Assembly (NCBI GenBank): GCA_031292335.1
Contig: JARLHH010000301.1
Location: 1-10,963, forward strand
Direction: 5' to 3'
Origin: Candidatus Limnocylindrales bacterium
GTDB taxonomy: Bacteria; Chloroflexota; Limnocylindria; Limnocylindrales; CSP1-4
DNA length: 10,963 nt
Translations under genes and position numbers: made by a program
In this document: positions 1-6,738 of the stretch, one piece after another
How the letters are laid out: every line of letters starts with the position of its first letter
Numbering within the stretch: position 1 is the first letter of the stretch
Notes under the pieces: model-generated
Told to the model about the DNA's origin: nothing
Database searches by the model: none
Seen by the model: only the letters and a program-made list of their open reading frames with translations

Positions 1-954
1 CCGCCCCGCCACGGCGGTCGTGTCCACGATGCGGCCCGCGAACACGGAGTCGACGATGCTCCAGTGACGGAGCTCGTCGCCAACCCGAAGCAGTCCCTGC
101 GCATGCAGGATCGCGAGACGCGCCGAGGTCCCGCTTCCGCACGGCGAGCGATCCACCTCGCCATCCGCGAAGACCGTCACGTTGCGCTGCGTCAGCGCCG
201 CGCCGTCCCCGGCGACCGTCGGCACGTCCTGCCACCAGATGATCCCGTAGACGCCCCGCAGCTCCGGCTGTTCGGCGTGCGTCACGTCGAGCGCCGCATC
301 GAGCGCGGGCCGCAGCTCGCGCTGCAGCGCGATGAGCCGGGGCAGGCTGGCGGCGTCCACGGCGAGCCCCATCGAGCGGACGTCCACGCTCCCGTAGAAC
401 GCCCCGCCGTATGCCACGTCGACCCGGACCGGCCCCCCGGAGGTATCCAGCCTGACGTCGCGCGCCAGCACGAACGCCGGCACGTTGCGGAACCGCACGC
501 TCAGGACGCGACCCGCCGCGACGTCGCAGCGCGCGACGCAGGCGAGCCGGCCGGAGGGGACGTCGATGCTGACCGCGGTCTCCGGCCCCGTGATCGGGAG
601 CCTGCCGCTCTCGAGCGCCCAGCTCACCAGCGCGATCGTGCCGTGTCCGCAGGCGGTGGAGTAGCCCTCGTTGTGGAAGAAGAGGACGCCCAGATCGGCG
701 CCCGCGTCCTCGGGCGCCACGACGAAGCAGCCGTACATGTCGGCATGCCCGCGCGGCTCGTTCACCAGCAGTCTGCGCACGGGGTCCAGGTGGGCGGCGG
801 CCCAGCGCCGCTTCTCGAGGGTCGTCGCACCCGGGATCTCGGGCACGCCGCCGGTCACGATCCGGAACGGCTCGCCTCCGGTGTGGTAGTCGACGGTCGT
901 GACCTCGAGGAGGCCCGGAGGCGGCGGCTCGGGGGTCGAGCGGTGACTCGTCAT
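1..954 (-). CDS. Proline racemase / hydroxyproline epimerase-family protein (C-terminus off window)
   Basis: The family racemises or epimerises proline and hydroxyproline, or dehydrates trans-3-hydroxy-L-proline, using two active-site residues in a cofactor-free cytosolic enzyme. Reading from ATG 954, the visible 318 codons contain HTGGEPFRIV (residues 24-33), the first catalytic cysteine in YSTACGHGTIAL (C102) and the second in DRSPCGSGTSAR (C272). The 170-residue spacing is the one known in the family. The window ends after IVDTTAVAGR, so roughly 20-40 residues are probably missing. Cys/Cys is the racemase/epimerase pattern, whereas trans-3-hydroxyproline dehydratases carry Thr at the second site; the YSTxCGH stretch nevertheless looks dehydratase-like, so the substrate is unsettled. 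There is no clear Shine-Dalgarno. The ATG overlaps the stop of the upstream GNAT-like gene as ATGA, which implies translational coupling. The family assignment is secure and the exact reaction is not. Confidence 0.9.
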   Translation of the reverse strand, partial: MTSHRSTPEPPPPGLLEVTTVDYHTGGEPFRIVTGGVPEIPGATTLEKRRWAAAHLDPVRRLLVNEPRGHADMYGCFVVAPEDAGADLGVLFFHNEGYSTACGHGTIALVSWALESGRLPITGPETAVSIDVPSGRLACVARCDVAAGRVLSVRFRNVPAFVLARDVRLDTSGGPVRVDVAYGGAFYGSVDVRSMGLAVDAASLPRLIALQRELRPALDAALDVTHAEQPELRGVYGIIWWQDVPTVAGDGAALTQRNVTVFADGEVDRSPCGSGTSARLAILHAQGLLRVGDELRHWSIVDSVFAGRIVDTTAVAGR

Positions 955-1331
955 CGTGGTGGCCCGTCGGCGCTGGACCCCGGCAGGAGGTGCGCCGCGA
1001 GACGCGCCGTGAGCCGAGCCCGGACGGCCGACCGGAGGAGCTCTGTCGCGTCGTCGCGGGCGCGCAGCGCATCGGCCAGCCACGTCCGGATCGTGTCCCC
1101 CTTGTCGAGGCGCATCGGCATCCGCGTCCAGGTGGCGGGATCGGCCGCCGCGATCAGCATCTCCGGGAGATGGCGTTCGTCGAGCGGCTCCAGGCGGACG
1201 AGCCTGCCCTGGAGCAGGGGGATACGGGCCCAGGTGCCGCGGATCTCCATGGCAGACCAGTCTACCGGCACGCGGGCGCGGGCCCGGGGCCGGGGCTGGG
1301 TGGCCGTACTGGCCGCTGTGGCTTCTGTCAT
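951..1331 (-). CDS. Truncated GNAT acetyltransferase-like protein (N-terminal part only)
   Basis: Residues 34-97 of the 126-residue product look like the start of a RimJ/RimL-type GNAT N-acetyltransferase: a WARIPLLQGRLVRLEPL strand, then DERHLPEMLIAAADPATW, then a WLADALRARDD helix. Full-length relatives run to about 200 residues. The acetyl-CoA-binding half (the R/Q-x-x-G-x-G/A loop) is absent, and none of the three frames restores it before the racemase gene begins. The last ~28 residues are Arg/Ala-rich and unlike the family, so catalytic activity is unlikely. This suggests a deletion that fused the remnant to the racemase start. The ATG at 1331 was chosen because GAGG lies 5 nt upstream; GTG 1337 is an alternative without that support. 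Residues 1-26 are an Arg/Pro-rich tail. The stop overlaps the racemase ATG, so it may persist as a leader peptide. It could equally be called a pseudogene. Confidence 0.6.
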   Translation of the reverse strand: MTEATAASTATQPRPRARARVPVDWSAMEIRGTWARIPLLQGRLVRLEPLDERHLPEMLIAAADPATWTRMPMRLDKGDTIRTWLADALRARDDATELLRSAVRARLTARLAAHLLPGSSADGPPR

Positions 1332-1337
1332 ATCCAC

Positions 1338-1609
1338 CTCAGACGGTTACACGTCACCGCATCTTCGGCCGCTCGCCCGGAACCCTGGTCCGGCCACGCC
1401 TGGAGGGCGTTCCGGCCGCCGGCCTGCTCGGCCCCGCAGTGACCGGGTGACCGCGTGGTGCACCTCTCTCGATGTCGCAGTGCCGAACGACCGCCTGGTG
1501 CGCAGGTGGCAGGACCTGCGGGGCGCCCCGTGCCGAACGACCGCCAGTGCGCAGGGCGGCAGGACGTGCGGGGCGCCACACCCTGGCCGCCAAACCTGGG
1601 CGTGCGGCG
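1338..1609. other. Non-coding gap between gntR and the GNAT/racemase pair
   Basis: This 272-bp stretch follows the gntR stop and precedes the GNAT-like start. It holds a ~50 bp direct repeat and several short GC palindromes such as GGGGCGCCCC. I see no convincing promoter, RNA gene or T-rich terminator. Open frames here are short and lack family features. Confidence 0.6.
1438..1578. repeat. Tandem ~50 bp direct repeat, two good copies and one degenerate copy
   Basis: Copies at 1481-1529 and 1531-1578 share TGCCGAACGACCGCC, then TGCGCAGG, GGCAGGAC, and TGCGGGGCGCC, with a few substitutions and one small indel. A degenerate third copy occupies about 1438-1479, aligning on the GACCGCGTGGTGCA part and diverging afterwards. 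Each good copy ends in a GC palindrome, and the first copy also contains GCAGG-A-CCTGC, so each unit could fold as RNA. Only two or three units are present, without regular unrelated spacers. The repeat lies entirely between genes. Confidence 0.75.
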
Positions 1610-2743
1610 CTACTCCGCCCCGGAGGATCGCCCGGACGCCGCCCCGCTCGGTCCGCGCGAGGCCCGGATCCGATCGATCGCGCGGCGCAGCAGCTCGATC
1701 CCGGCCGGGTCCAGGTCGTAGGTCCACTCGCGGATTCGCTCCTGGCGGCCGAATCGTGACGCCAGCCCGATCTCGAGCGCCTCGCGGGTCAGGAGCAGCA
1801 GGTCGGCGGACCGGTCGGCAAGGTCGAGGGCTGGTTCGTCGCCCAGGAGCGCGGTCAGCAGCTCCACGCCTCCACCGCCCGACTCGCTCAGCCAGTGGGC
1901 GATGTTCTGGGTGCTCCGCTCCGTCGCGCAGACGAGGCCGACCCGGCTCCCTCGGGGCAGCGCCCGAACCTCGTCCAGCAGCTCGGCGTACGAGGGCGCC
2001 GCAAGCATGGCGATCACCGGGGCGCGGCCGTTCACCAGCGCGACTGTCTCGTCGGCGTGGAACGTGGACGTGGCGACCAGGTCGTAGTGGAAGCGTGACA
2101 GCCGGTCATCGACCAGGTCGATCAGGACGCCGTCCGCGTCGGCCAGGCCCTCGAACGCCTCGGCGATCCGCTCGGCAGCCCGTTGCGCGTCGGCGGTCGT
2201 GCACTCCACGAACAGGATCTCGATTCGCGGCCCGGGCCGCTTGCGCTCGGCCGCGGCCGAGTAGACGGCCGAGGCGACCTCGTCGGCGGAGTAGCCGGAG
2301 CGGGCGGCTGTCCGCAGGAGATCCGCCACGAGTGCCTCCAGCGTTCCCGACGTGCGACGCTGGGGTGCGCGGGCCGTGACACGCGTCCCGGCTCCCTGGC
2401 GCGACACCACGTAGCCTGCCTCGGCGAGCCGCTTGTAGACCGACCGGACGGTGTTCGGGTTGACGTGGAGGATCGCGCCCAGCTCGCGTACCGCGGGCAG
2501 CCGCGAACCGGGATGAAGCCGGCCCGTGTCGATCTGGTACGCCAGCTGCCAGTAGAGCTGCGTCGAGATTGGGACGTCCGAATCGCGGGCGATGTCCAAG
2601 GAGCCGCCGGGCGCTGCCGACCCCGCGGGTGCCGGCGCCGGTGCGACACCCACCGGTCTGCCTGGCCGGATGGCGCGCCCGATGGTCGGGTCGTCGCGCC
2701 ACCGGGGCCGGTCCGGACTGCGGGACGGATCACCCATTGACAT
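1610..2743 (-). CDS. GntR-family (YtrA-like) transcriptional regulator with a long C-terminal domain
   Basis: A DNA-binding regulator of 377 residues from ATG 2743. Residues about 55-123 form a classical GntR winged helix-turn-helix: DVPISTQLYWQLAYQI, then LHPGSRLPAVRELG, then VNPNTVRSVYKRLAEAGYV and the wing SRQGAGTRVT. This matches the YtrA type, which usually has only a short tail. Here about 225 extra residues follow (~150-375) with alternating strands and helices such as RIEILFVECTTADAQ and SRVGLVCATERSTQNIAHWL, resembling a periplasmic-binding-type ligand domain (inference). The ligand is unknown. The Pro/Ala/Arg-rich first 45 residues make the start uncertain: TTG 2758, ATG 2743 and ATG 2737 are all in frame and none has a good Shine-Dalgarno. 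Inverted repeats just upstream suggest autoregulation together with the divergent small ORF. The 272-bp repeat-bearing gap downstream separates it from the racemase pair. Confidence 0.88.
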   Translation of the reverse strand: MSMGDPSRSPDRPRWRDDPTIGRAIRPGRPVGVAPAPAPAGSAAPGGSLDIARDSDVPISTQLYWQLAYQIDTGRLHPGSRLPAVRELGAILHVNPNTVRSVYKRLAEAGYVVSRQGAGTRVTARAPQRRTSGTLEALVADLLRTAARSGYSADEVASAVYSAAAERKRPGPRIEILFVECTTADAQRAAERIAEAFEGLADADGVLIDLVDDRLSRFHYDLVATSTFHADETVALVNGRAPVIAMLAAPSYAELLDEVRALPRGSRVGLVCATERSTQNIAHWLSESGGGGVELLTALLGDEPALDLADRSADLLLLTREALEIGLASRFGRQERIREWTYDLDPAGIELLRRAIDRIRASRGPSGAASGRSSGAE

Positions 2744-2765
2744 AGCCCGATAGTCCAACTATGAT
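2737..2765 (+). promoter_or_regulatory. Near-consensus sigma-70 promoter reading rightward
   Basis: The -35 is TTGACA (2737-2742), followed by a 17-nt spacer (2743-2759) and the -10 TATGAT (2760-2765). This is a perfect -35, optimal spacing and one mismatch in the -10. The predicted start is near 2772, giving a leader of about 59 nt before the small ORF at 2831. The -35 lies over the possible ATG starts of gntR on the other strand. The local AT richness stands out sharply in this GC-rich window. Confidence 0.72.
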
Positions 2766-2785
2766 GCACATGTTCTAGTTCACTA
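2750..2785. promoter_or_regulatory. Two inverted repeats, probable GntR operators
   Basis: Site A (2750-2762) is ATAGT-CCA-ACTAT, with perfect 5-bp arms, overlapping the spacer and -10 of the rightward promoter. Site B (2776-2785) is TAGT-TC-ACTA, with perfect 4-bp arms, just past the predicted start. Their centres are about 24-25 bp apart. AGT...ACT dyads beside a gntR gene are typical of GntR-family operators. Binding by the adjacent regulator is inferred from position and could control both divergent transcripts. A possible leftward -10 for gntR (TATAGT, 2788-2783) is embedded in site B. Confidence 0.6.
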
Positions 2786-2830
2786 TATCAACTCGCGGCC
2801 ACCCGGCCGCCGCTCGAGGCCTCAATTCTG

Positions 2831-2962
2831 ATGGGTATCTTCCTCGTCATCCTGGCGATCCTGACCGGTCTGGCCGTCCTCGCGGCAAGCGCAGCCGAGG
2901 TCGGCGTCGACACCCGCTTCGATCTCGACGACCAGCACGCGCCGCTTCACGGCGCCGCCTGA
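2831..2962 (+). CDS. Small single-pass membrane protein, 43 residues, unknown function
   Basis: ATG 2831 opens a 43-codon frame ending in TGA 2960-2962. Residues 2-22 form one hydrophobic segment (GIFLVILAILTGLAVLAASAA), long enough to cross the membrane. An acidic/polar tail follows (EVGVDTRFDLDDQHAPLHG). The segment could also be an uncleaved signal peptide. GAGG lies 11 nt before the ATG, a rather long spacing. Support for a real gene comes from the strong rightward promoter 66 nt upstream, the divergent position beside gntR with operator-like repeats between them, and the hairpins downstream. I do not recognise a family. It may be the main target of the regulator. The alternative is that the transcript is a non-coding RNA that happens to contain this frame. 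Confidence 0.55.
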   Translation: MGIFLVILAILTGLAVLAASAAEVGVDTRFDLDDQHAPLHGAA

Positions 2963-2983
2963 CCTTCGCGCGTCTCCGCTCGG

Positions 2984-3024
2984 CGAGGCTCCCTCCCTCC
3001 CCCTCTTCGCCAAACCGAGCCTCG
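2984..3024. terminator. 8-bp inverted repeat with a pyrimidine-rich loop
   Basis: CGAGGCTC (2984-2991) pairs perfectly with GAGCCTCG (3017-3024) across a 25-nt C/T-rich loop. It lies 22 nt after the small ORF stop and just before the stronger hairpin at 3024-3052. The two share base 3024, so they may be alternative or stacked structures. There is no T-tract, so an intrinsic terminator role is weak. Confidence 0.35.
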
Positions 3025-3052
3025 TGAACCGCCGGCCCTGCCGGCGGTTCAC
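3024..3052. terminator. Perfect 12-bp hairpin, probable bidirectional terminator
   Basis: GTGAACCGCCGG (3024-3035) and CCGGCGGTTCAC (3041-3052) form a perfect 12-bp stem with a 5-nt loop. The hairpin sits 15 nt past the stop of the leftward GH57-DUF3536 gene and about 60 nt past the rightward small ORF, which is where a terminator shared by convergent units belongs. Neither side has a real T-run, as is common in high-GC genomes. Confidence 0.65.
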
Positions 3053-3067
3053 TGATTCCGGGCCGGC

Positions 3068-4513
3068 TCAGTCGTCCGTCCGACCGATCTCGGCGAGGGC
3101 CGCGCGATACAGGCCGTGACCGTCAATCCCCTGGGACGGTGACACGAACAGGGCAAGGTCCTCCTCGAGCCGCCGCTCGAGGTGCGTTCCGGCCAGCCGG
3201 TCGACCGTCCGGGCGGTCCAGGCCGCGCAGCGCAGGATGTGGCGCGTCTCAGGGCGCGCCGGGTCGTCCCAGTACCACCCGTCGGAGGCGAACATGGCCA
3301 GACGCCAGCGCTGCGCCTCCATCAGGTCCAGCAGGCGGCGCGACGCGGCTTCGCCGGCTCCGGCCGCGAGGTGCGCGGCGGCGAACGACGCCGGCGCGGT
3401 CGCACCGATCACGACGTCGACGTAGGCGTCCCGGGCCGCCCAGGCGTCCAGCGAGACGCGGTCGCGCGGGCCGCCGCCGCGCCCGGGCATGTCGCGGGCG
3501 AGCAGCTCCGTGACCGCGTCCACGCCCGCCGCGAGCCGCTCGAGCGCCGCGCGAAGCGGGCCTTTCCAGCGTCCATCGGGCGCGCAGGGGCACTCGCCCG
3601 ACCAGCGCAGGACTCCGTGGTGGCAGCTCCAGGAGGTCCGGTCGGCGATCCGCGCCAGGGGGAACGTGGCGGGGTCCTCCGCGGCCAGCGCGCTGCCGAG
3701 GGACACCACGTCGAACCCCCGGTCCTCCACCGGGTCCGTCAGGCGGGCCAGGAAGAGGTCGCGCCAGCGCTGGTGATGGCCGTACAGCTCGCCGTCGGTG
3801 GCGACCAGCACGAGCGGATCCCCCGCTTCTCGGCGGTGCGAGCCGTCGCGGTGGAGCGGGGCCACGAGCGCGGGCAGCACCAGCTCCCGCGCGAACCGGT
3901 CGGCGTCGGCCGTCGTCTCGGGCTGGAACGAGACCGCCCCGGAGAGCGCGCCGTCGTAGAACGCCACGATCATCTCGAGGCCGCCGCCCAGCTGCACCCG
4001 GTGCGGCCGGCGAGTCTCGAGGCCCGGCGTCGCAGCCTGCCACGGCGCGAGGATGGTGGCCTTGACGCCCTGGCGCGCCATCTCCCGCAGTGTCGGAAGG
4101 TCGACCGCCGTCTCGGGCAGCCACAGCACGCCTGCCGGGCGGCCGAACCGGAGCGCGAAGTCGCGGAGCCCCCAGCGAATCTCCGTGGCACGGTCGCGCG
4201 CCGAGGCCAGGGGCAGGATCGCGTGGTGGAATCCCTGCGCGACGGCGTTCAGGCCGTGGTCGGCGGCCACGATCCGCGCCAGCGTGGCCGGCTCCTCGGA
4301 CGCCAGCCACGCCGTCAGCGTCGGCCCGACGTCGAAGCTGATCCGGTCCAGGTTGCCCCGCTCCGCGTTGGGCCGATAGCACTCCGCCGTGATCCGCGCG
4401 TTCCAGTTCGGGAACGGCGCGGCCGCGGGGTCGACCGGGAGCAGGCCGGTGAACGGGTCGCGGCGCTCCGGCTGATAGAAGTGGCCGTGGATGGCCAGAC
4501 GACCGCGCGTCAC
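3068..4513 (-). CDS. Glycoside hydrolase family 57 protein with DUF3536-type C-terminal region
   Basis: A GH57 (alpha/beta)7-barrel enzyme acting on alpha-glucan; the reaction is not established for this subfamily. From GTG 4513 the product has 481 residues. It opens with the subfamily signature IHGHFYQPERRDPFTG (8-23) and NWNARITAECYRPNAE (37-51). LWLPET carries the GH57 nucleophile (E134), and VATDGELYGHH carries the acid/base Asp (D240). The DUF3536-like part starts around 290 with TSWSCHHGVLRWSGECPCA (C297, C308, C310) and ends with a helical segment around RHILRCAAWTARTVDRLAG. Many DUF3536 proteins are larger (about 800 residues as I recall), so this is a compact form. GTG 4513 is the only usable start in frame after the upstream stop, leaving a 29-nt gap; the Shine-Dalgarno is poor. 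It is the last gene of the glgP operon. The role could be branching, debranching or glucan transfer. Family is confident; activity is open. Confidence 0.9.
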   Translation of the reverse strand: MTRGRLAIHGHFYQPERRDPFTGLLPVDPAAAPFPNWNARITAECYRPNAERGNLDRISFDVGPTLTAWLASEEPATLARIVAADHGLNAVAQGFHHAILPLASARDRATEIRWGLRDFALRFGRPAGVLWLPETAVDLPTLREMARQGVKATILAPWQAATPGLETRRPHRVQLGGGLEMIVAFYDGALSGAVSFQPETTADADRFARELVLPALVAPLHRDGSHRREAGDPLVLVATDGELYGHHQRWRDLFLARLTDPVEDRGFDVVSLGSALAAEDPATFPLARIADRTSWSCHHGVLRWSGECPCAPDGRWKGPLRAALERLAAGVDAVTELLARDMPGRGGGPRDRVSLDAWAARDAYVDVVIGATAPASFAAAHLAAGAGEAASRRLLDLMEAQRWRLAMFASDGWYWDDPARPETRHILRCAAWTARTVDRLAGTHLERRLEEDLALFVSPSQGIDGHGLYRAALAEIGRTDD

Positions 4514-4542
4514 CGGGCCGGGCGCCCGTTCGCGGCCATCAC

Positions 4543-6735
4543 CTAGAGCCCCTCCTCCTCGGCCCGGTCGCGGCCCGTCGAGAGGCGCTGCTCCACGCGG
4601 ACCGCCATCCGGGCGCCGGCCGCGAGATCCAGCGGCCAGGTCAGCACCAGCGCCGAGCCCTGGTAGACGCGCTCGAAGCCGGCCTCCGAGTTGGAGATGG
4701 TCTCGATCGGGGCGATCCACGCATCTGCGGCAGGCGTCACCTCGGTCGCCACGTCGAGACCCACGTAGTCGTTGCCGGATCGAAGCGAGGTCAGCGCCGC
4801 GCGGCTTCCCGGGCTGTCGTGGGTGACGCGCTCGCCGTCGAGGAGGTAGTAGGCGGCCGGGTTCGCCCCACCGCCGAGCATCGTCGTCGCCCACTCGACC
4901 GCGAGGATGCCGGTGATCGGGGTGACCCCGAGATTCTCCAAGCCGACCTCGAGCGTCAGGGTCGGGTTCCGGCGGCCGCCCGCGACCTCGATCCGCTTTT
5001 CGACGAGCGCCGGGACGGGGCCGGCCGCCGTCCGGACATGGCCGTTGCGCGCCGCTCGCACGAAGCCGCCGGCACCGGCAGTGACGCTGTCCAGCACCCG
5101 GTACGGCGCGTCGACGAAGTCGGCCAGCTCTTCGAACTCGGCACGCGCGAACTCACCTGGCGTCGTCGCCGCCGGCAGGACGTGGACCAGGCCGGACCGT
5201 CGTTCGTAGGCGTCGTAGTGGAGCCGGCCCGCGAGGCCCGCTTCCTTGGTCGCGACACGGTCATGGATCGACCCGACGCCGGTGGCCTCGTCCATGCCCG
5301 CGCCCCGCTCGGAGCTGGCACGCTCGTGCTCGACGAGCGTCTCGTGGGAGGCTTCCGGGCGGCGTCGGAGCACTGCCCCCAGGGCGTGGCGGACCGCGCG
5401 CACGTCCCAGCTCCCGATGCCGGCCCCTTCCGATGGCTTGACCACCACGACCTGCCCCGGCGTCGCGAGGATCACCTCGTCGATTCCGTCGAGGTCCACG
5501 TCGGCGGACCGCACGCCATCCGGCCCCGAAAGCGTGCCGGAGCCGCGAGCAGCCCGGTCGGCGGCATCCTCGGCCGCGATCAGGTGCTCGTAGGTTGCCA
5601 ACCGCATGTGGCTGATGTAGATCCCGCCGAACAGGCCGTGCCAGTAGCAGTCGTTGGACTGGCCCTTGAACAGGTGGTCGAGGGCAGCCAGCCGGGCCGG
5701 GCCCGCCGGCATCGCGTGGACCTTCAGGGAGGTGCGCAGCATCTGCTTGTGCAGGTCGTTGATCTCGCGGTACTTGATCTGGAAGTTGCGCCAGAACCCG
5801 CCCCGCAGGTAGCGCGCCTCCGGCCGCCCGGCCGCCTCGGCGGCGTGGAGCAGCCCGGTGAATACCCGGCTCTCGTCGGGCGGGAGCGCCCATTCGCCCA
5901 TCTCCGCATACGAGGCCGTGGGCACGTAGACGCGACCGATCGGCGGGTTGTGATCCAGCCAGTCGGAAGGCGTGATCGTGGTCAGCCAGTCCGCGTTCGA
6001 CTCGAGCGCCTCGAAGAAGCGGTCGACCCAGCGGTTGGCACCCCAGCAGTGCTCCCAGGTGGTGGGCCACGACCCGAACTTCTCGCCGTCGTCGCCCATC
6101 ATCCCGACCCGGTCGCCCTCCTCGGTCGCGTGATCACGGAGGTAGGCGATCACGTCGTCGACATCGCCGAACGGGATGCGGTAGCGAAGCCCCTTCTCCG
6201 TCCCGAAGACCGTCAGGATGCTGCCCTGGTCGTCGGTGGTGTACGGACCCCACAGCTTCTCCTCGGGGATCGCGGCGGCCCGGAAGTGGTTGTCGTCCAG
6301 GATGGTCCAGTCGTATCCACCCTCGACGAGCGCGGTCGGCAGGTCCGGCTCCCAGACCCGCTCGGCCAGCCAGGCGCCGCGAGGCCGGCGCCCGGTGATC
6401 CGCTGGATCTCGTCGGCCATCTTCCGAAGCTGCCCGATGCGATCGCGCTCGGGCAGCGAGGCGAGCACGGGCTCGTAGTAGCCACCCCCGAGAAGCTCCA
6501 CCTGTCCCCGGGCGACGAGCCCGGCCAGGCGATCCACGAACTCCGGCCGCTCGGCGCGCAGCCAGTCGAGCAGCGGACCGGTGTAGTGGAGCGCGAGGCG
6601 CACGCGCGGATGGCGGTCAAGGGCGTCGAGCATCGGCCGGTAAGCCGAGTCGTAGACGTCGCCGAAGACCCACCCGAAGTTGCCCACCGGCTGGTGGTTG
6701 TGCAGTGCCAGAGCCAGCGAGATCCGCTGCGCCAC
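4543..6735 (-). CDS. GH57 4-alpha-glucanotransferase / alpha-amylase (DUF1925-DUF1926 type)
   Basis: Transfers or hydrolyses alpha-1,4-linked glucan segments, producing chains usable by the adjacent phosphorylase. The 730-residue product resembles the Thermococcus litoralis-type 4-alpha-glucanotransferase (~660 residues). It has LALHNHQPVGNFGWVF (9-24), LLGGGYYEPVLASLP (81-95), the nucleophile in WLAERVWEPDL (E125), the acid/base in GDDGEKFGSW (D216), and the central helical region KGQSNDCYWHGLFGGIY. The C-terminal ~300 residues form the beta-sandwich (DUF1926-like) with TLEVGLENLG and VEWATTMLGGG. Both catalytic residues are present and near the family's usual numbers. The GTG at 6735 was chosen because GGGAGGA ends 3 nt upstream and the conserved N-terminal strand begins immediately. 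It lies 47 nt after glgP and 29 nt before the DUF3536 gene. No signal peptide is seen, so it is cytoplasmic. Amylase and transferase activities cannot be separated by sequence alone. Confidence 0.93.
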   Translation of the reverse strand: MAQRISLALALHNHQPVGNFGWVFGDVYDSAYRPMLDALDRHPRVRLALHYTGPLLDWLRAERPEFVDRLAGLVARGQVELLGGGYYEPVLASLPERDRIGQLRKMADEIQRITGRRPRGAWLAERVWEPDLPTALVEGGYDWTILDDNHFRAAAIPEEKLWGPYTTDDQGSILTVFGTEKGLRYRIPFGDVDDVIAYLRDHATEEGDRVGMMGDDGEKFGSWPTTWEHCWGANRWVDRFFEALESNADWLTTITPSDWLDHNPPIGRVYVPTASYAEMGEWALPPDESRVFTGLLHAAEAAGRPEARYLRGGFWRNFQIKYREINDLHKQMLRTSLKVHAMPAGPARLAALDHLFKGQSNDCYWHGLFGGIYISHMRLATYEHLIAAEDAADRAARGSGTLSGPDGVRSADVDLDGIDEVILATPGQVVVVKPSEGAGIGSWDVRAVRHALGAVLRRRPEASHETLVEHERASSERGAGMDEATGVGSIHDRVATKEAGLAGRLHYDAYERRSGLVHVLPAATTPGEFARAEFEELADFVDAPYRVLDSVTAGAGGFVRAARNGHVRTAAGPVPALVEKRIEVAGGRRNPTLTLEVGLENLGVTPITGILAVEWATTMLGGGANPAAYYLLDGERVTHDSPGSRAALTSLRSGNDYVGLDVATEVTPAADAWIAPIETISNSEAGFERVYQGSALVLTWPLDLAAGARMAVRVEQRLSTGRDRAEEEGL

Positions 6736-6738
6736 GAG

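Noticed and set aside
1438..1578. CRISPR array
   Set aside because: Only two to three imperfect ~50 bp units placed head to tail with no unique spacers and no cas genes.
64..2379. 771-codon plus-strand open frame
   Set aside because: Arg/Pro/Ala-rich antisense shadow of the racemase, GNAT-like and gntR genes; no family motif, and it spans gene boundaries.
2822..3052. 76-codon minus-strand frame opposite the small ORF
   Set aside because: It starts inside the 12-bp hairpin, is highly charged without a family pattern, and has no promoter or ribosome-binding site.
3068..4513. Pseudogene status because the protein is shorter than many DUF3536 relatives
   Set aside because: The frame is intact, both GH57 catalytic residues and the C-terminal signature are present, and it ends at a proper stop before a hairpin.
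4519..4528. CGGGCGCCCG palindrome between the two GH57 genes
   Set aside because: A 10-bp GC palindrome is expected by chance at this composition; nothing else supports a site.
4514..4894. N-terminal extension of the DUF3536 GH57 frame
   Set aside because: It lies over the upstream GH57 C-terminus in another frame and is low-complexity; the family N-terminus begins at GTG 4513.
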